The notes below the pieces were generated by a model. That model was not told the DNA's origin. It ran no database searches and was given only the letters and a program-made list of their open reading frames with translations. A DNA stretch of 57,174 bases from a virus, in IMG/VR virus record IMGVR_UViG_3300049995_000009, positions 1 through 57,174 of that record. One strand, written 5' to 3'. Below are positions 13,346 to 19,886 of the stretch, in pieces (within the stretch, counting starts at the first letter, position 1; each line of letters opens with the position of its first letter). A program made the translations under genes and the position numbers.

Positions 13346-13591
13346 TCAGGAAAACTTTAGAAACGAGTCGAGATAGTATTCGATTGCATCTGTGACCAGA
13401 CGATTGACGGGCTTTGCATGTTTCTTTGAGCATCGGTGTAATCGCTCGATCAGCGCAGGCGGCAACTTTAGCGGGTGCTGCTGGTACAACTCGCTCTCCG
13501 GCTTGCGCTTCGGCCCTGGCCGTGATGCGCAAGCCGGCTCGTGCGGGATGCTGCCGCAAGTCGGGCAGGGACGGCGAGGCGGGGTGGTCAT
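13346..13591 (-). CDS. Small protein with Cys cluster and ribbon-helix-helix-like C-terminus
   Basis: An 81-residue protein with a CPTCGS...ACASR Cys cluster at the N-terminus and a C-terminal segment (LPPALIERLHRCSKKHAKPV / RLVTDAIEYYLDSF) that fits a ribbon-helix-helix DNA-binding fold. The ATG overlaps the upstream stop (ATGA). It may regulate the lysogeny region. Specific family not recognised. Confidence 0.55.
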   Translation of the reverse strand: MTTPPRRPCPTCGSIPHEPACASRPGPKRKPESELYQQHPLKLPPALIERLHRCSKKHAKPVNRLVTDAIEYYLDSFLKFS

Positions 13592-13740
13592 TGCTTGGCT
13601 TCCTTGCCTTTCTTTAGATTGCGCCCGACTCTCAGACGATCTTTGATGTACTGTTTGAGCGTCTTTTTCCAGTCTGGATTTGCCGCGAGCGTGGCATAGT
13701 ATTCAAATTCGAGTTGTCGTTTCAGTTCGTCATTGTCCAT
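13588..13740 (-). CDS. Small basic helical protein (50 aa)
   Basis: A 50-residue protein from ATG 13738-13740 with AAGGATAAG ahead of it; a longer in-frame start has no such site. It is helical and ends in a Lys-rich tail (LKKGKEAKQ). It is coupled to the next gene by an ATGA overlap. Function unknown. Confidence 0.5.
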   Translation of the reverse strand: MDNDELKRQLEFEYYATLAANPDWKKTLKQYIKDRLRVGRNLKKGKEAKQ

Positions 13741-13792
13741 TTTCTTATCCTTGCGCCGGTGGTGTCGGGTCGGCGCGCCCAATGAGTGTTAG

Positions 13793-14059
13793 TTACATTG
13801 AAACGATCTTGTAGAGTGACTGCGGGAAAACATATTGCAGGTCTGTTTCTTTTGCACGATGTTCGGTGATTGCGGCCTGTCTTTCCATCCCGCGTGAAAT
13901 TCGGTCTTTGATCGTTTCAACATCCGTGGCTGCAATTGTGCGGCGTGTCCATTCGATTTTGATTCCGCGCTCAATTGCACGTGCTTCGAGTTGATTGCGG
14001 TAGATTGATTCTGTTACTGGTGTCATGTCTGTCCCGGTCATCTGATAATGGAGTTTCAT
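13793..14059 (-). CDS. Small hypothetical protein (88 aa)
   Basis: An 88-residue, largely helical protein, MKLHYQMTGTDMTPVTESIYR..., with a central run (ARAIERGIKIEWTRRTIAATDV) and a charged helix. AAGGACGAAG is well placed and a consensus promoter lies 30 bases upstream. It is the first gene of a four-gene minus-strand operon divergent from the recombinase. It could be an excision or regulatory factor by position, but I see no excisionase signature. Confidence 0.5.
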   Translation of the reverse strand: MKLHYQMTGTDMTPVTESIYRNQLEARAIERGIKIEWTRRTIAATDVETIKDRISRGMERQAAITEHRAKETDLQYVFPQSLYKIVSM

Positions 14060-14089
14060 TTTCTTCGTCCTTTCTCTGAATGTGAATAC

Positions 14090-14118
14090 AGTATATACTA
14101 CATTGCACCAAATGTCAA
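14090..14118 (-). promoter_or_regulatory. Consensus promoter divergent from the recombinase
   Basis: TTGACA (14113-14118) and TATACT (14090-14095) on the minus strand are 17 bp apart. The -35 context TATTGACATTT is the same as in the early promoter at 12303-12331. The intergenic region 14060-14177 also lies beside the recombinase gene and could hold the phage attachment site, but no clear inverted core is visible. Confidence 0.8.
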
Positions 14119-14177
14119 TAGGTCCGTGAATTCTTTAAGGTTTGCACATTTGTTTTAAAACGAGGCAATTTTTAGCT

Positions 14178-15770
14178 ATGAAAGCCGTCATTTATGCCCG
14201 CGTCTCGACAGACGAACAGGCGACGAACTACAGCCTGCCAACGCAGTTAGCCGCCTGTCGTGACTATGCGGCCGCGCATGATATGGCCGTGGTGGGCGAA
14301 TTCTCCGATGACTTCACCGGCACGGTGCCAATTGAGCACAGGCCCGAAGGCGGCAAGGCTTACGAGTTGCTGCAAAGCGATAGCGCCGATGCTATCATCG
14401 TGCATCGTGCGAGCCGGCTCTATCGCCCGGCCAATGAGGGCGACGAATTCAAAACGCCGCTGATGATTCAATCATTGGCGGAACTCAAAAAAGAAATCCA
14501 TACGTGCAACCACGGGAAAATCGAAACGACATTTAGTGATCTACTTGTTGCATTGTTTGAATTCAAATTCGCAGGCGACGAGCGCCGCGCCATCATGGAG
14601 CGCATGATCCGGGGCAAAACTGCCATGCTGAAGGCAGGCGGTCTGATTGTCACCTGGCCGCCGTTTGGTTACCGTATAACGGGCGAGAAACGCGACGCGC
14701 TAGAGATTGTCGAGGATGAGGCTGCGATAGTGCGCGCGATTTTCGTATGGGCCATGCGCGGCGATGATGGCAACGGCCCACTGTCTATGTGGCAAATCGC
14801 CAAGCGACTCACCGATATGCACGTGCTGACGCATCGGGATAAGATCGGTAACGCGCGCCATGCCTACAAGGAAGGCACGTGGTCGCCAACGGATGTTAGT
14901 CGGCTGCTGGCTCGTGCGGCCTATGTCGGCACTTATGAGTATGATTTCAATGGACGGGTATACAGCGCGCAAGTCCCGCAGATAGTCTCCCGCGAAATGT
15001 ATGACACTGCCCAGGCGATGCGCGAACAGAATGCACGCTATTCACCGCGCAACACAAGAGGCAAGGCGAGATACCTTGTAGCCGGGATGATTCACTGTGG
15101 TTGCGGCTGCGGCCTGGCTTACGCTGGCAACACAAATAACGGGCGCGCCTGGTACGTTCCTATGGGCAAATCTCAAATGCAGTACACGCCCCAGCGCTGC
15201 ACAGGTGTCCAGGTTCCAGCGCCGGAGGTGGAAACGGCTGTGGTGGACTATATCAAAATGGCAACGCGCTCAGAATCTTTTGACGTTTATCTTGTCGAAG
15301 CGGCGCGCAACTCTAGCGGAGTGGATGAACGGCGGGCAGAATTGGCGCGGATCACACAAGAGATTGAACAATGCAGCGCAGAGGCGGCGCGGCTGGTGGA
15401 CTTGGTTGCGGCAGGCGATTTGGTTGCCGATGCGCTGGCGGCCAAGTCGAGGGCACTGGACGAATGGCACACGGAGCTAATAGCGCAGCGCAATACTACT
15501 GAGGCGGAAATAAACCGACTGGCGCTATCAGACGACGACGTACAGCGCTATCTACAACTCCGCGCTGATATTAGTCTGGGCCTGGAGGCGGCCACGCGCG
15601 AACAGATGCGCGCGATCCTGCGCGCCTGCGGGCTGGAAATTATCGTCAAAGACGGCGCGGTTATTATCAGCGCCAGGGCGTTTGAGTTCATTCCGCCCAG
15701 CGAGCCGATACAGGTCAGACAAAATGTCAGGCGTCGCCGCTCATCGCCGCGTCAATCAGATCGTGAATAA
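14178..15770 (+). CDS. Large serine recombinase (phage integrase)
   Basis: A 530-residue protein from ATG 14178, where the conserved MKAVIYARVSTDEQ begins; an ATG 12 codons upstream adds an atypical tail. It has the resolvase domain (about 1-140) with catalytic Ser10 and the Arg-rich IIVHRASRLYR motif. A recombinase domain follows (about 160-290; ATREIFRWA-like IVRAIFVWA, WSPTDVSRLL, AAYVG). Then comes a zinc beta-ribbon (CGCGCGLAYAG...QRCTG, about 305-350) and a coiled coil (about 385-460). These enzymes integrate phage DNA at attB without host factors; excision needs a directionality factor. Its end overlaps a convergent gene by 44 bases. Confidence 0.95.
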   Translation: MKAVIYARVSTDEQATNYSLPTQLAACRDYAAAHDMAVVGEFSDDFTGTVPIEHRPEGGKAYELLQSDSADAIIVHRASRLYRPANEGDEFKTPLMIQSLAELKKEIHTCNHGKIETTFSDLLVALFEFKFAGDERRAIMERMIRGKTAMLKAGGLIVTWPPFGYRITGEKRDALEIVEDEAAIVRAIFVWAMRGDDGNGPLSMWQIAKRLTDMHVLTHRDKIGNARHAYKEGTWSPTDVSRLLARAAYVGTYEYDFNGRVYSAQVPQIVSREMYDTAQAMREQNARYSPRNTRGKARYLVAGMIHCGCGCGLAYAGNTNNGRAWYVPMGKSQMQYTPQRCTGVQVPAPEVETAVVDYIKMATRSESFDVYLVEAARNSSGVDERRAELARITQEIEQCSAEAARLVDLVAAGDLVADALAAKSRALDEWHTELIAQRNTTEAEINRLALSDDDVQRYLQLRADISLGLEAATREQMRAILRACGLEIIVKDGAVIISARAFEFIPPSEPIQVRQNVRRRRSSPRQSDRE

Positions 15771-16050
15771 CTGCGGACTTTCCACCACGCGCTTCACAAT
15801 AGGCAATTTGTTTTTCAGTGAGGATTAGTGATGTGTTCGGCGGCGTGCCGACTGCGTGGCGCTTGATTCGTGCGGCTCTGGCGGCGGCCTGTTCCGCTCG
15901 CTCTAATGAGATTCCGAATTCAGTGCGCAACTGGTCGGTGACAGACTCCATGTTTGATGCGCCGCTTTCGTATAGCTTGATAAGTTCTCTGGCGCGTCCA
16001 TAAACCGGGTCGCGCTGCGCCTTCGTGGTCGTGGTGCGCTTTTTCGCCAT
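15727..16050 (-). CDS. Small protein with possible ribbon-helix-helix end
   Basis: A 107-residue protein. The N-terminus is basic (MAKKRTTTTKAQRD), the middle helical (ELIKLYESGASNMESVTDQL), and the C-terminus (TSLILTEKQIAYCEARGGKSAVIHDLIDAA) resembles a ribbon-helix-helix unit. GTGAGGCG precedes the ATG. It is convergent with, and overlaps, the recombinase gene. A directionality factor is one possibility given the location, but there is no sequence proof. Confidence 0.55.
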   Translation of the reverse strand: MAKKRTTTTKAQRDPVYGRARELIKLYESGASNMESVTDQLRTEFGISLERAEQAAARAARIKRHAVGTPPNTSLILTEKQIAYCEARGGKSAVIHDLIDAAMSGDA

Positions 16051-16148
16051 GTTCGCCTCACAAGAAAATCTCGGTCAGCGGAGGATTCTCCGGCCTGACC
16101 TGATAATTGATGAGTTGTGTTGCTTAACTGTCTGGCGCAAGATTGATA

Positions 16149-16355
16149 TTATTGCTGGGAGAGATATTCCTCTCCGGCGTCCTTGGCTTCCCAATGCGAT
16201 GAGAAGCCCTCTGTACTCTCAAAGAGCACTTCATCGCCAACAACCATGCGCTGTTCCAATTCAGAGAAATATTCTTCTCTGATTTGGAAATGATAACCAT
16301 CCGCTTCGGTTCTGCCTGATCTAACGGTCACTATCCTGTTGATCTCATTGTCCAT
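16149..16355 (-). CDS. Small acidic hypothetical protein (68 aa)
   Basis: A 68-residue protein. The ATG at 16353-16355 has AAGGA eight bases upstream, whereas the ATG two codons earlier is too close to it. The sequence (VTVRSGRTEADGYHFQIREEY...) reads as a small beta domain ending in an acidic helix. The 98 bases between it and the gene 15727-16050 contain only a short GGAG/CTCC hairpin. No family recognised. Confidence 0.5.
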   Translation of the reverse strand: MDNEINRIVTVRSGRTEADGYHFQIREEYFSELEQRMVVGDEVLFESTEGFSSHWEAKDAGEEYLSQQ

Positions 16356-16369
16356 TTTCATTTCCTTTT

Positions 16370-16438
16370 CTAAAGGAGCTTGAGAAATTTCATGCGACTA
16401 ATATCAATAATTTCCTGTGCGCTTTCAGCCATCAGCAT
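16370..16438 (-). CDS. 22-residue peptide, possible coupled leader
   Basis: ATGCTGA joins its start to the stop of the preceding 29-residue gene. The product MLMAESAQEIIDISRMKFLKLL is an amphipathic helix. It ends 14 bases before the next gene. Evidence is limited to coupling and spacing. Confidence 0.35.
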   Translation of the reverse strand: MLMAESAQEIIDISRMKFLKLL

Positions 16439-16521
16439 TTTCCCTGTGCGATGTACTTATCACGTAGTTCTGTCATTTCAGCGATTTTCTTTAGTAATTG
16501 CAACTTTGCTTCATTATCCAT
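16432..16521 (-). CDS. 29-residue helical peptide
   Basis: AAGGAAACGAAA precedes the ATG at 16519-16521. The product MDNEAKLQLLKKIAEMTELR... is a clear charged helix ending in Cys. Its start resembles that of the gene at 16355 (MDNE) and the two leaders are alike, which suggests an old duplication. Upstream lies a perfect 10-bp palindrome GCTATATAGC (16559-16568) that may be an operator. Confidence 0.45.
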   Translation of the reverse strand: MDNEAKLQLLKKIAEMTELRDKYIAQGKC

Positions 16522-16558
16522 TTTCGTTTCCTTTCTCGTTTGATTGTCTATATTATGC

Positions 16559-16568
16559 GCTATATAGC
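16559..16568. promoter_or_regulatory. Short perfect palindrome in the divergent intergenic region
   Basis: GCTATATAGC lies about 40 bases upstream of the minus-strand peptide gene 16432-16521 and 105 bases from the plus-strand -35 box. The region 16522-16673 otherwise shows AT-rich sequence with poor minus-strand promoter boxes. A regulator-binding role is possible. Confidence 0.3.
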
Positions 16569-16673
16569 ATAGAATGTACACAGTAGAAACTACTGAATTC
16601 TGGTAGTCATAATAAACTCGCTACTATTGCGTTTCGCTGTTCCAAAACAGGGTAACGCAATGGAGTAGGGGGA

Positions 16674-16703
16674 TTGACATATAGAGAGAATGTGTGGTAA
16701 AAT
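16674..16703 (+). promoter_or_regulatory. Rightward promoter of the lysis-side transcripts
   Basis: TTGACA (16674-16679) and TAAAAT (16698-16703) are 18 bp apart on the plus strand. The transcript covers a 35-residue gene and then meets a classical terminator at 16894-16919. Confidence 0.75.
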
Positions 16704-16734
16704 GATAACACTTCTAAGGCTTATTACTGGAAAG

Positions 16735-16842
16735 ATGACTGAGGATGACTTGCTCGATTTATTTAAAACGATTCGCATTGCGCTTTTGATGGTGGTGCGC
16801 TGGATCGAGCATCGGTATCCATCTCTAAAATCCAGCCGTTAG
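16735..16842 (+). CDS. 35-residue peptide with membrane-active look
   Basis: ATG at 16735 follows GGAAAG; an in-frame ATG at 16702 lies inside the -10 box and cannot be used. The product MTEDDLLDLFKTIRIALLMVV... has an acidic start, a hydrophobic amphipathic helix and a basic end. It is the only gene between the promoter and the terminator, so a small abundant transcript is expected. Role unknown. Confidence 0.5.
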   Translation: MTEDDLLDLFKTIRIALLMVVRWIEHRYPSLKSSR

Positions 16843-16893
16843 AGTTGTGCCTCTGTAGGTTCAGCTCGAAATAGCAGTAAGGAAGAGCAAGTC

Positions 16894-16919
16894 GCCCATC
16901 CCGAAAGGGGTGGGCTTTT
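16894..16919 (+). terminator. Rho-independent terminator
   Basis: GCCCATCCC (16894-16902) pairs with GGGGTGGGC (16907-16915), one G-T pair, with a GAAA tetraloop, followed by TTTT. A classic intrinsic terminator, 51 bases past the 35-residue gene. Confidence 0.85.
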
Positions 16920-16938
16920 CGTTTAAGGAGAATTATCA

Positions 16939-17094
16939 ATGGACAAGTTGTATTTATGGCTTGCATGGAAGTTGCCGCACGAATTAGTAAAATGGTGCGC
17001 AGTGCGTTTGATGGCCCATGCGACAGCGGGGCAATATAGTAGTCAAGTCGTGCCAGATTTGCTTGCAATGGACGCTTTGAGACGTTGGGGTTAG
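16939..17094 (+). CDS. Small conserved phage protein (51 aa)
   Basis: A perfect AAGGAG site lies eight bases before the ATG at 16939. The protein MDKLYLWLAWKLPHELVKWC... with ...VPDLLAMDALRRWG matches a short protein family seen in many phage genomes, usually near lysis or early genes. I recall no experimentally proven function. The first half may sit at the membrane. Confidence 0.65.
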   Translation: MDKLYLWLAWKLPHELVKWCAVRLMAHATAGQYSSQVVPDLLAMDALRRWG

Positions 17095-17205
17095 CCCATT
17101 CGCCCGCTCGTTTAAAATGGCCGCGCGGTGGTCAAGCGCCCCCTAGCCGAAACAACAGGCAATTGCCAGAGATCGGGCGCGGCCTAAAAAATATGGAGGT
17201 ATATC

Positions 17206-17403
17206 ATGCCTAGTTGGTTAATGACTCTCTTGCAGAGTGGCGCGGTATGGAGCGCCTTGATTGCCCTTCTGAATGTCCTCGCCAAGATTTTCTTGCCCAA
17301 CCTGCCCACCGAAGTTGTTGCCGCCGTCAACGCTCTCTTGGTGGTGGTCTTGGCGGCATTGGGTATTAACGTCAATCAGCGTCTTGCCGCGCGCAACAAG
17401 TAG
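17206..17403 (+). CDS. Holin-like small membrane protein
   Basis: A 65-residue protein with two hydrophobic segments (about 5-28 and 35-55) and a polar C-terminus (NQRLAARNK), the usual layout of a class II holin. GGAGGT precedes the ATG. The 111-base leader carries an 8-bp inverted repeat (GGCCGCGC at 17119-17126, GCGCGGCC at 17177-17184) that could hold the ribosome binding site region in a stem. It would make the inner-membrane lesion that lets the lysin at 21204 out. Confidence 0.6.
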   Translation: MPSWLMTLLQSGAVWSALIALLNVLAKIFLPNLPTEVVAAVNALLVVVLAALGINVNQRLAARNK

Positions 17404-17408
17404 AATGT

Positions 17409-17436
17409 GGCTCGCCTCATCAGGGGCGAGCCTTTT
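17409..17436 (+). terminator. Rho-independent terminator after the holin-like gene
   Basis: GGCTCGCC (17409-17416) pairs with GGCGAGCC (17425-17432) around an eight-base loop, followed by TTTT. It lies six bases beyond the stop codon and just before the next start. Confidence 0.8.
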
Positions 17437-17444
17437 GATAAAAT

Positions 17445-17774
17445 ATGACACAACCAGAGGTATTGTCATTACTGATTCAAGTTCCCATATTGGGGGCGTT
17501 CATTTGGTTTACATTGCGTTTGTCCTCCGACTTCCGGGCCGATGCGAAGATTCGCGATACACAATGGCAAGATTTCATTAAACAGGAAAATATCTTGTGG
17601 CGCGGATTTGTCCAAGAACTTGTTGAAAAATCCACTGTCGCGGATGACATGGTGAGCCAGCGTCTTTTTGAACTTGTTGGCATTATCAAAGACTTACAAG
17701 GCGATTTCAAAGTACACGATTTGGCAACCGCACGAGCACGAGCGGGTACTCCTCGGGGCAATAATAGTGACTGA
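17445..17774 (+). CDS. Membrane-anchored coiled-coil protein, possible second holin or lysis regulator
   Basis: A 109-residue protein with one N-terminal membrane helix (about 6-27) and a helical, charged soluble part (VQELVEKSTVADDMVSQRLFE). Such proteins accompany holins in many lysis cassettes. The start lies only nine bases after the T-run of the terminator and has a weak ribosome binding site, so some read-through transcription is needed. Its end overlaps the next gene by eight bases. Confidence 0.55.
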   Translation: MTQPEVLSLLIQVPILGAFIWFTLRLSSDFRADAKIRDTQWQDFIKQENILWRGFVQELVEKSTVADDMVSQRLFELVGIIKDLQGDFKVHDLATARARAGTPRGNNSD

Positions 17775-18018
17775 CTTGGATGCGCGCCGCGATGAATCTC
17801 TGGTAAGCGTGCAAGATACCTTCGCTATCGAATTCACTATCGCAGAGAACATTCTCAATTATGCGATTCGGCTTGGGGATGCTTACCTGATCGGTGGTGT
17901 CAAAGAACTCATAAATGCCATGCGGGGAGTCCAGGAGGCGGTTAGTCTCAAAGTAGCGCTGAATGGGCTGGCGGTGGAAGACGCAAGAAAATCAGAAGGA
18001 GAAAAGAAAGGGGATTAG
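17767..18018 (+). CDS. Small helical protein (83 aa)
   Basis: I choose the GTG at 17767, which overlaps the upstream stop, with GGGGC nearby. The longer in-frame ATG would run about 100 bases into the previous gene. The product is helical (AENILNYAIRLGDAYLIGGV, LINAMRGVQEAVSLKVAL) with a Lys-rich end. Function unknown. Confidence 0.5.
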   Translation: MTDLDARRDESLVSVQDTFAIEFTIAENILNYAIRLGDAYLIGGVKELINAMRGVQEAVSLKVALNGLAVEDARKSEGEKKGD

Positions 18019-18021
18019 AAT

Positions 18022-18921
18022 ATGCAACCGACAGGCAGTAGGTTAATCCTGTATGGTGACAAAGACGCCGAGTTTAGTTTGTATGATGTAGCCGATATTC
18101 ATTTCGGTAACAGAGGATGTGCGAAACATGTCTTAGAGCGCGACATGACAAGAATCGCCAAAGACCCGTATTCGTTCTGGGTGTTGGGAGGCGATTACTG
18201 CGACTTCATTGACTGGAACGACGCACGCTTTGACCCGGAGTGTGTTGACGTTGACATGACCGTGAATGATATGGCGGAGTTGGGCGCGTGGCTGGTACGT
18301 GGCGTGATGAAGTTTCTCTTGCCAATCAAAGATAGTTGCTTAGGGGCCGGGATCGGCAACCATGAAAAAAAGTATATGACCGGCAAGGCCCAGGCTGATA
18401 TTCACGAGACGGTATGCAAAGGACTTGAAAGTCCAGACCTGAAGTACAGTGGGTGGTTCGATCTCTATTTTGAGCATCGCCCAGATTTCGCAGGTTGCCA
18501 GCTCATTAAAAACCCCAAGCTGGAACAGATGCGCCAGCCTGGGCAGGTTCGCTTGCGAGTCCTGGTTCACCATGGATTCTCGGCTGCGGCGACAAGCGGC
18601 GGGCGCATGATTGCGCTCAAAAAAGCCTTAGACATGGTGGACGATGCCGATCTTGTTATGCTGGGCCATTTGCATGAGCAGATTGCAAAAACCAATGTTC
18701 GGATAGGGGTAGACGAAACATGCCAGACCTTGAGGGCCAAGTCAAGCATGGGCTTGATTACAGGGACGTATCTCAGGACATACTCAATGAATCAAACCGG
18801 CTACGGCGAGATGAGGGGATACCCACCGACAACGCTGGGCGCAACGCGCGCGGTGTTTATCCCGGCGGAGCGGGTGCTGACTGTCGAGAACAGGGCCGAC
18901 GGGATTGGGATGAGCTTCTAA
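18022..18921 (+). CDS. Calcineurin-like metallophosphoesterase
   Basis: A 299-residue enzyme with all five metal-binding blocks in order: DIH (25-27), GGDYCD (56-61), GNHE (112-115), VHHG and GHLHE. These bind two metal ions in phosphoesterases that act on nucleotides, DNA ends or protein phosphates. AAAGGGG precedes the ATG. Phage copies are often near replication or lysis genes; the substrate cannot be read from sequence. The following 135 bases hold a ribosome binding site and ATG (18960) in another frame, but that frame overlaps the next gene for 160 bases. Confidence 0.85.
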   Translation: MQPTGSRLILYGDKDAEFSLYDVADIHFGNRGCAKHVLERDMTRIAKDPYSFWVLGGDYCDFIDWNDARFDPECVDVDMTVNDMAELGAWLVRGVMKFLLPIKDSCLGAGIGNHEKKYMTGKAQADIHETVCKGLESPDLKYSGWFDLYFEHRPDFAGCQLIKNPKLEQMRQPGQVRLRVLVHHGFSAAATSGGRMIALKKALDMVDDADLVMLGHLHEQIAKTNVRIGVDETCQTLRAKSSMGLITGTYLRTYSMNQTGYGEMRGYPPTTLGATRAVFIPAERVLTVENRADGIGMSF

Positions 18922-19056
18922 AAGAATTGGAGGTGAAACTTAGGGAAAATACGGAGTTTATGTCATTGTCCCATGTGCCAGTGGCCTTTGAGCCCGCAGC
19001 GCACTTAGAGGACGCGATAAGACTAACACCTATTTCAGCAAACGAAAGGAAATCCG

Positions 19057-19620
19057 ATGTCGTACAAAAGTTTGACCTTCAAGATTCACGGCACAGCATC
19101 TTTACTTATGCACAACGGGCAGACGGCCAATCCGTTGAACGACTTTTCAAAGCAGATGAAAAAGCTATCCAGCAAGCGGAGCAAAACGGAGGAGGATTAC
19201 TTAGAGCTTGCGCGCGTTGAATGGTTTGCGGGCTTGTACCTAAAAAACAAAAAGCCGTGTATTCCCGGTTTCATCATGGAGGCAGTGATGGCGGAAGCCG
19301 CCCGCCGAAGTAAGCGCGGCAAGTTGGCCCTGGCCGGTATCATCGTTCCCGATGATGCGGAATTGATTTATAAGGGGCCGACTGACCTAAACGAGCTGTG
19401 GGAAGATGCGGCATTTAGGCTAACGGCTGCCGTAAAAATCAAAATGATAAAGGTCATGCGCACCCGCCCACGCTTTGATGAATGGTCAGCAGAAATCACG
19501 GTCAAATACGATCCGCGTATTTTGAACGAAGAAGATATAAAAGATATTTTTCAAGTGGCGGGTGATGTGGGGCTCATGGACTGGCGTCCGCGCTGTGGAC
19601 GATTCGAGGTGATTGAATAA
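19057..19620 (+). CDS. Conserved phage early protein (187 aa)
   Basis: A 187-residue protein with AAGGAAATC ahead of the ATG. Its ends are diagnostic: an N-terminal strand FKIHGTASLLMHNGQTANPL and a C-terminal GDVGLMDWRPRCGRFEV. Proteins with this pattern occur in many phages near recombinases and single-strand DNA genes. The strand-rich start and the Gly-x-x-Asp-Trp-Arg-Pro end recall the ferredoxin-like RAMP fold, but homology to Cas7 proteins is not established here. The gene stands directly before the pentamer-repeat element. Confidence 0.6.
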   Translation: MSYKSLTFKIHGTASLLMHNGQTANPLNDFSKQMKKLSSKRSKTEEDYLELARVEWFAGLYLKNKKPCIPGFIMEAVMAEAARRSKRGKLALAGIIVPDDAELIYKGPTDLNELWEDAAFRLTAAVKIKMIKVMRTRPRFDEWSAEITVKYDPRILNEEDIKDIFQVAGDVGLMDWRPRCGRFEVIE

Positions 19621-19886
19621 GGGTTCGGCACGGCGAGGCCTGGTAAGATGCGGCGTGACAAGGCCTGGCACGGCAGGGCGCGGCTTGGCGAGGATTTTGA
19701 ATCATCATTGATTCACGCGGCATGGTGAGGCCTGGCGAGGTAAGGCGGGGCTCGGCCGGGCATGGTTTGGCGCGGCATGGCATGGGTAGCATTGAATCAT
19801 TCATTGATTCACACGGCTGGGCGGCGTCAGGCAAGGTACGGCAAGGCGTGGTTCGGCATGGCAGGGCAAGGCTTGGCAGGGCATGG
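19621..19886 (+). repeat. GG-N3 pentamer array in three blocks separated by two near-identical hairpins
   Basis: From the stop at 19620 to the next start codon, GG doublets recur with a five-base period (units such as CATGG, CAAGG, CGAGG). Block 1 is about 19621-19693, block 2 about 19716-19790 and block 3 about 19812-19886, each with 14 or 15 units. Blocks are separated by hairpins TGAATCA-tcat-TGATTCA (19698-19715) and TGAATCA-ttcat-TGATTCA (19793-19811), 95 bases apart. The G-rich strand is the coding strand. Periodic GG doublets could fold into two-tetrad G-quadruplexes in the RNA or non-template DNA. The last unit supplies the ATG of the next gene. Confidence 0.85.

Noticed and set aside
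14060-14177. Phage attachment site next to the serine recombinase
   Set aside because: The location is typical, but no imperfect inverted repeat with a two-base centre stands out from the divergent promoter sequences, so no attP is called.
18960-19220. 86-codon gene in the +3 frame after the phosphoesterase
   Set aside because: It has a good GGAG site and ATG at 18960, but it overlaps the well-supported 187-residue gene for 164 bases and its second half reads as shadow sequence. Only the first 30 codons look protein-like.
19621-19886. CRISPR array
   Set aside because: The repeat unit is five bases and the two hairpin copies are only 18-19 bases with pentamer runs between them, not unique spacers. 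No cas genes are present; the similarity of the upstream protein to RAMP folds is only superficial.
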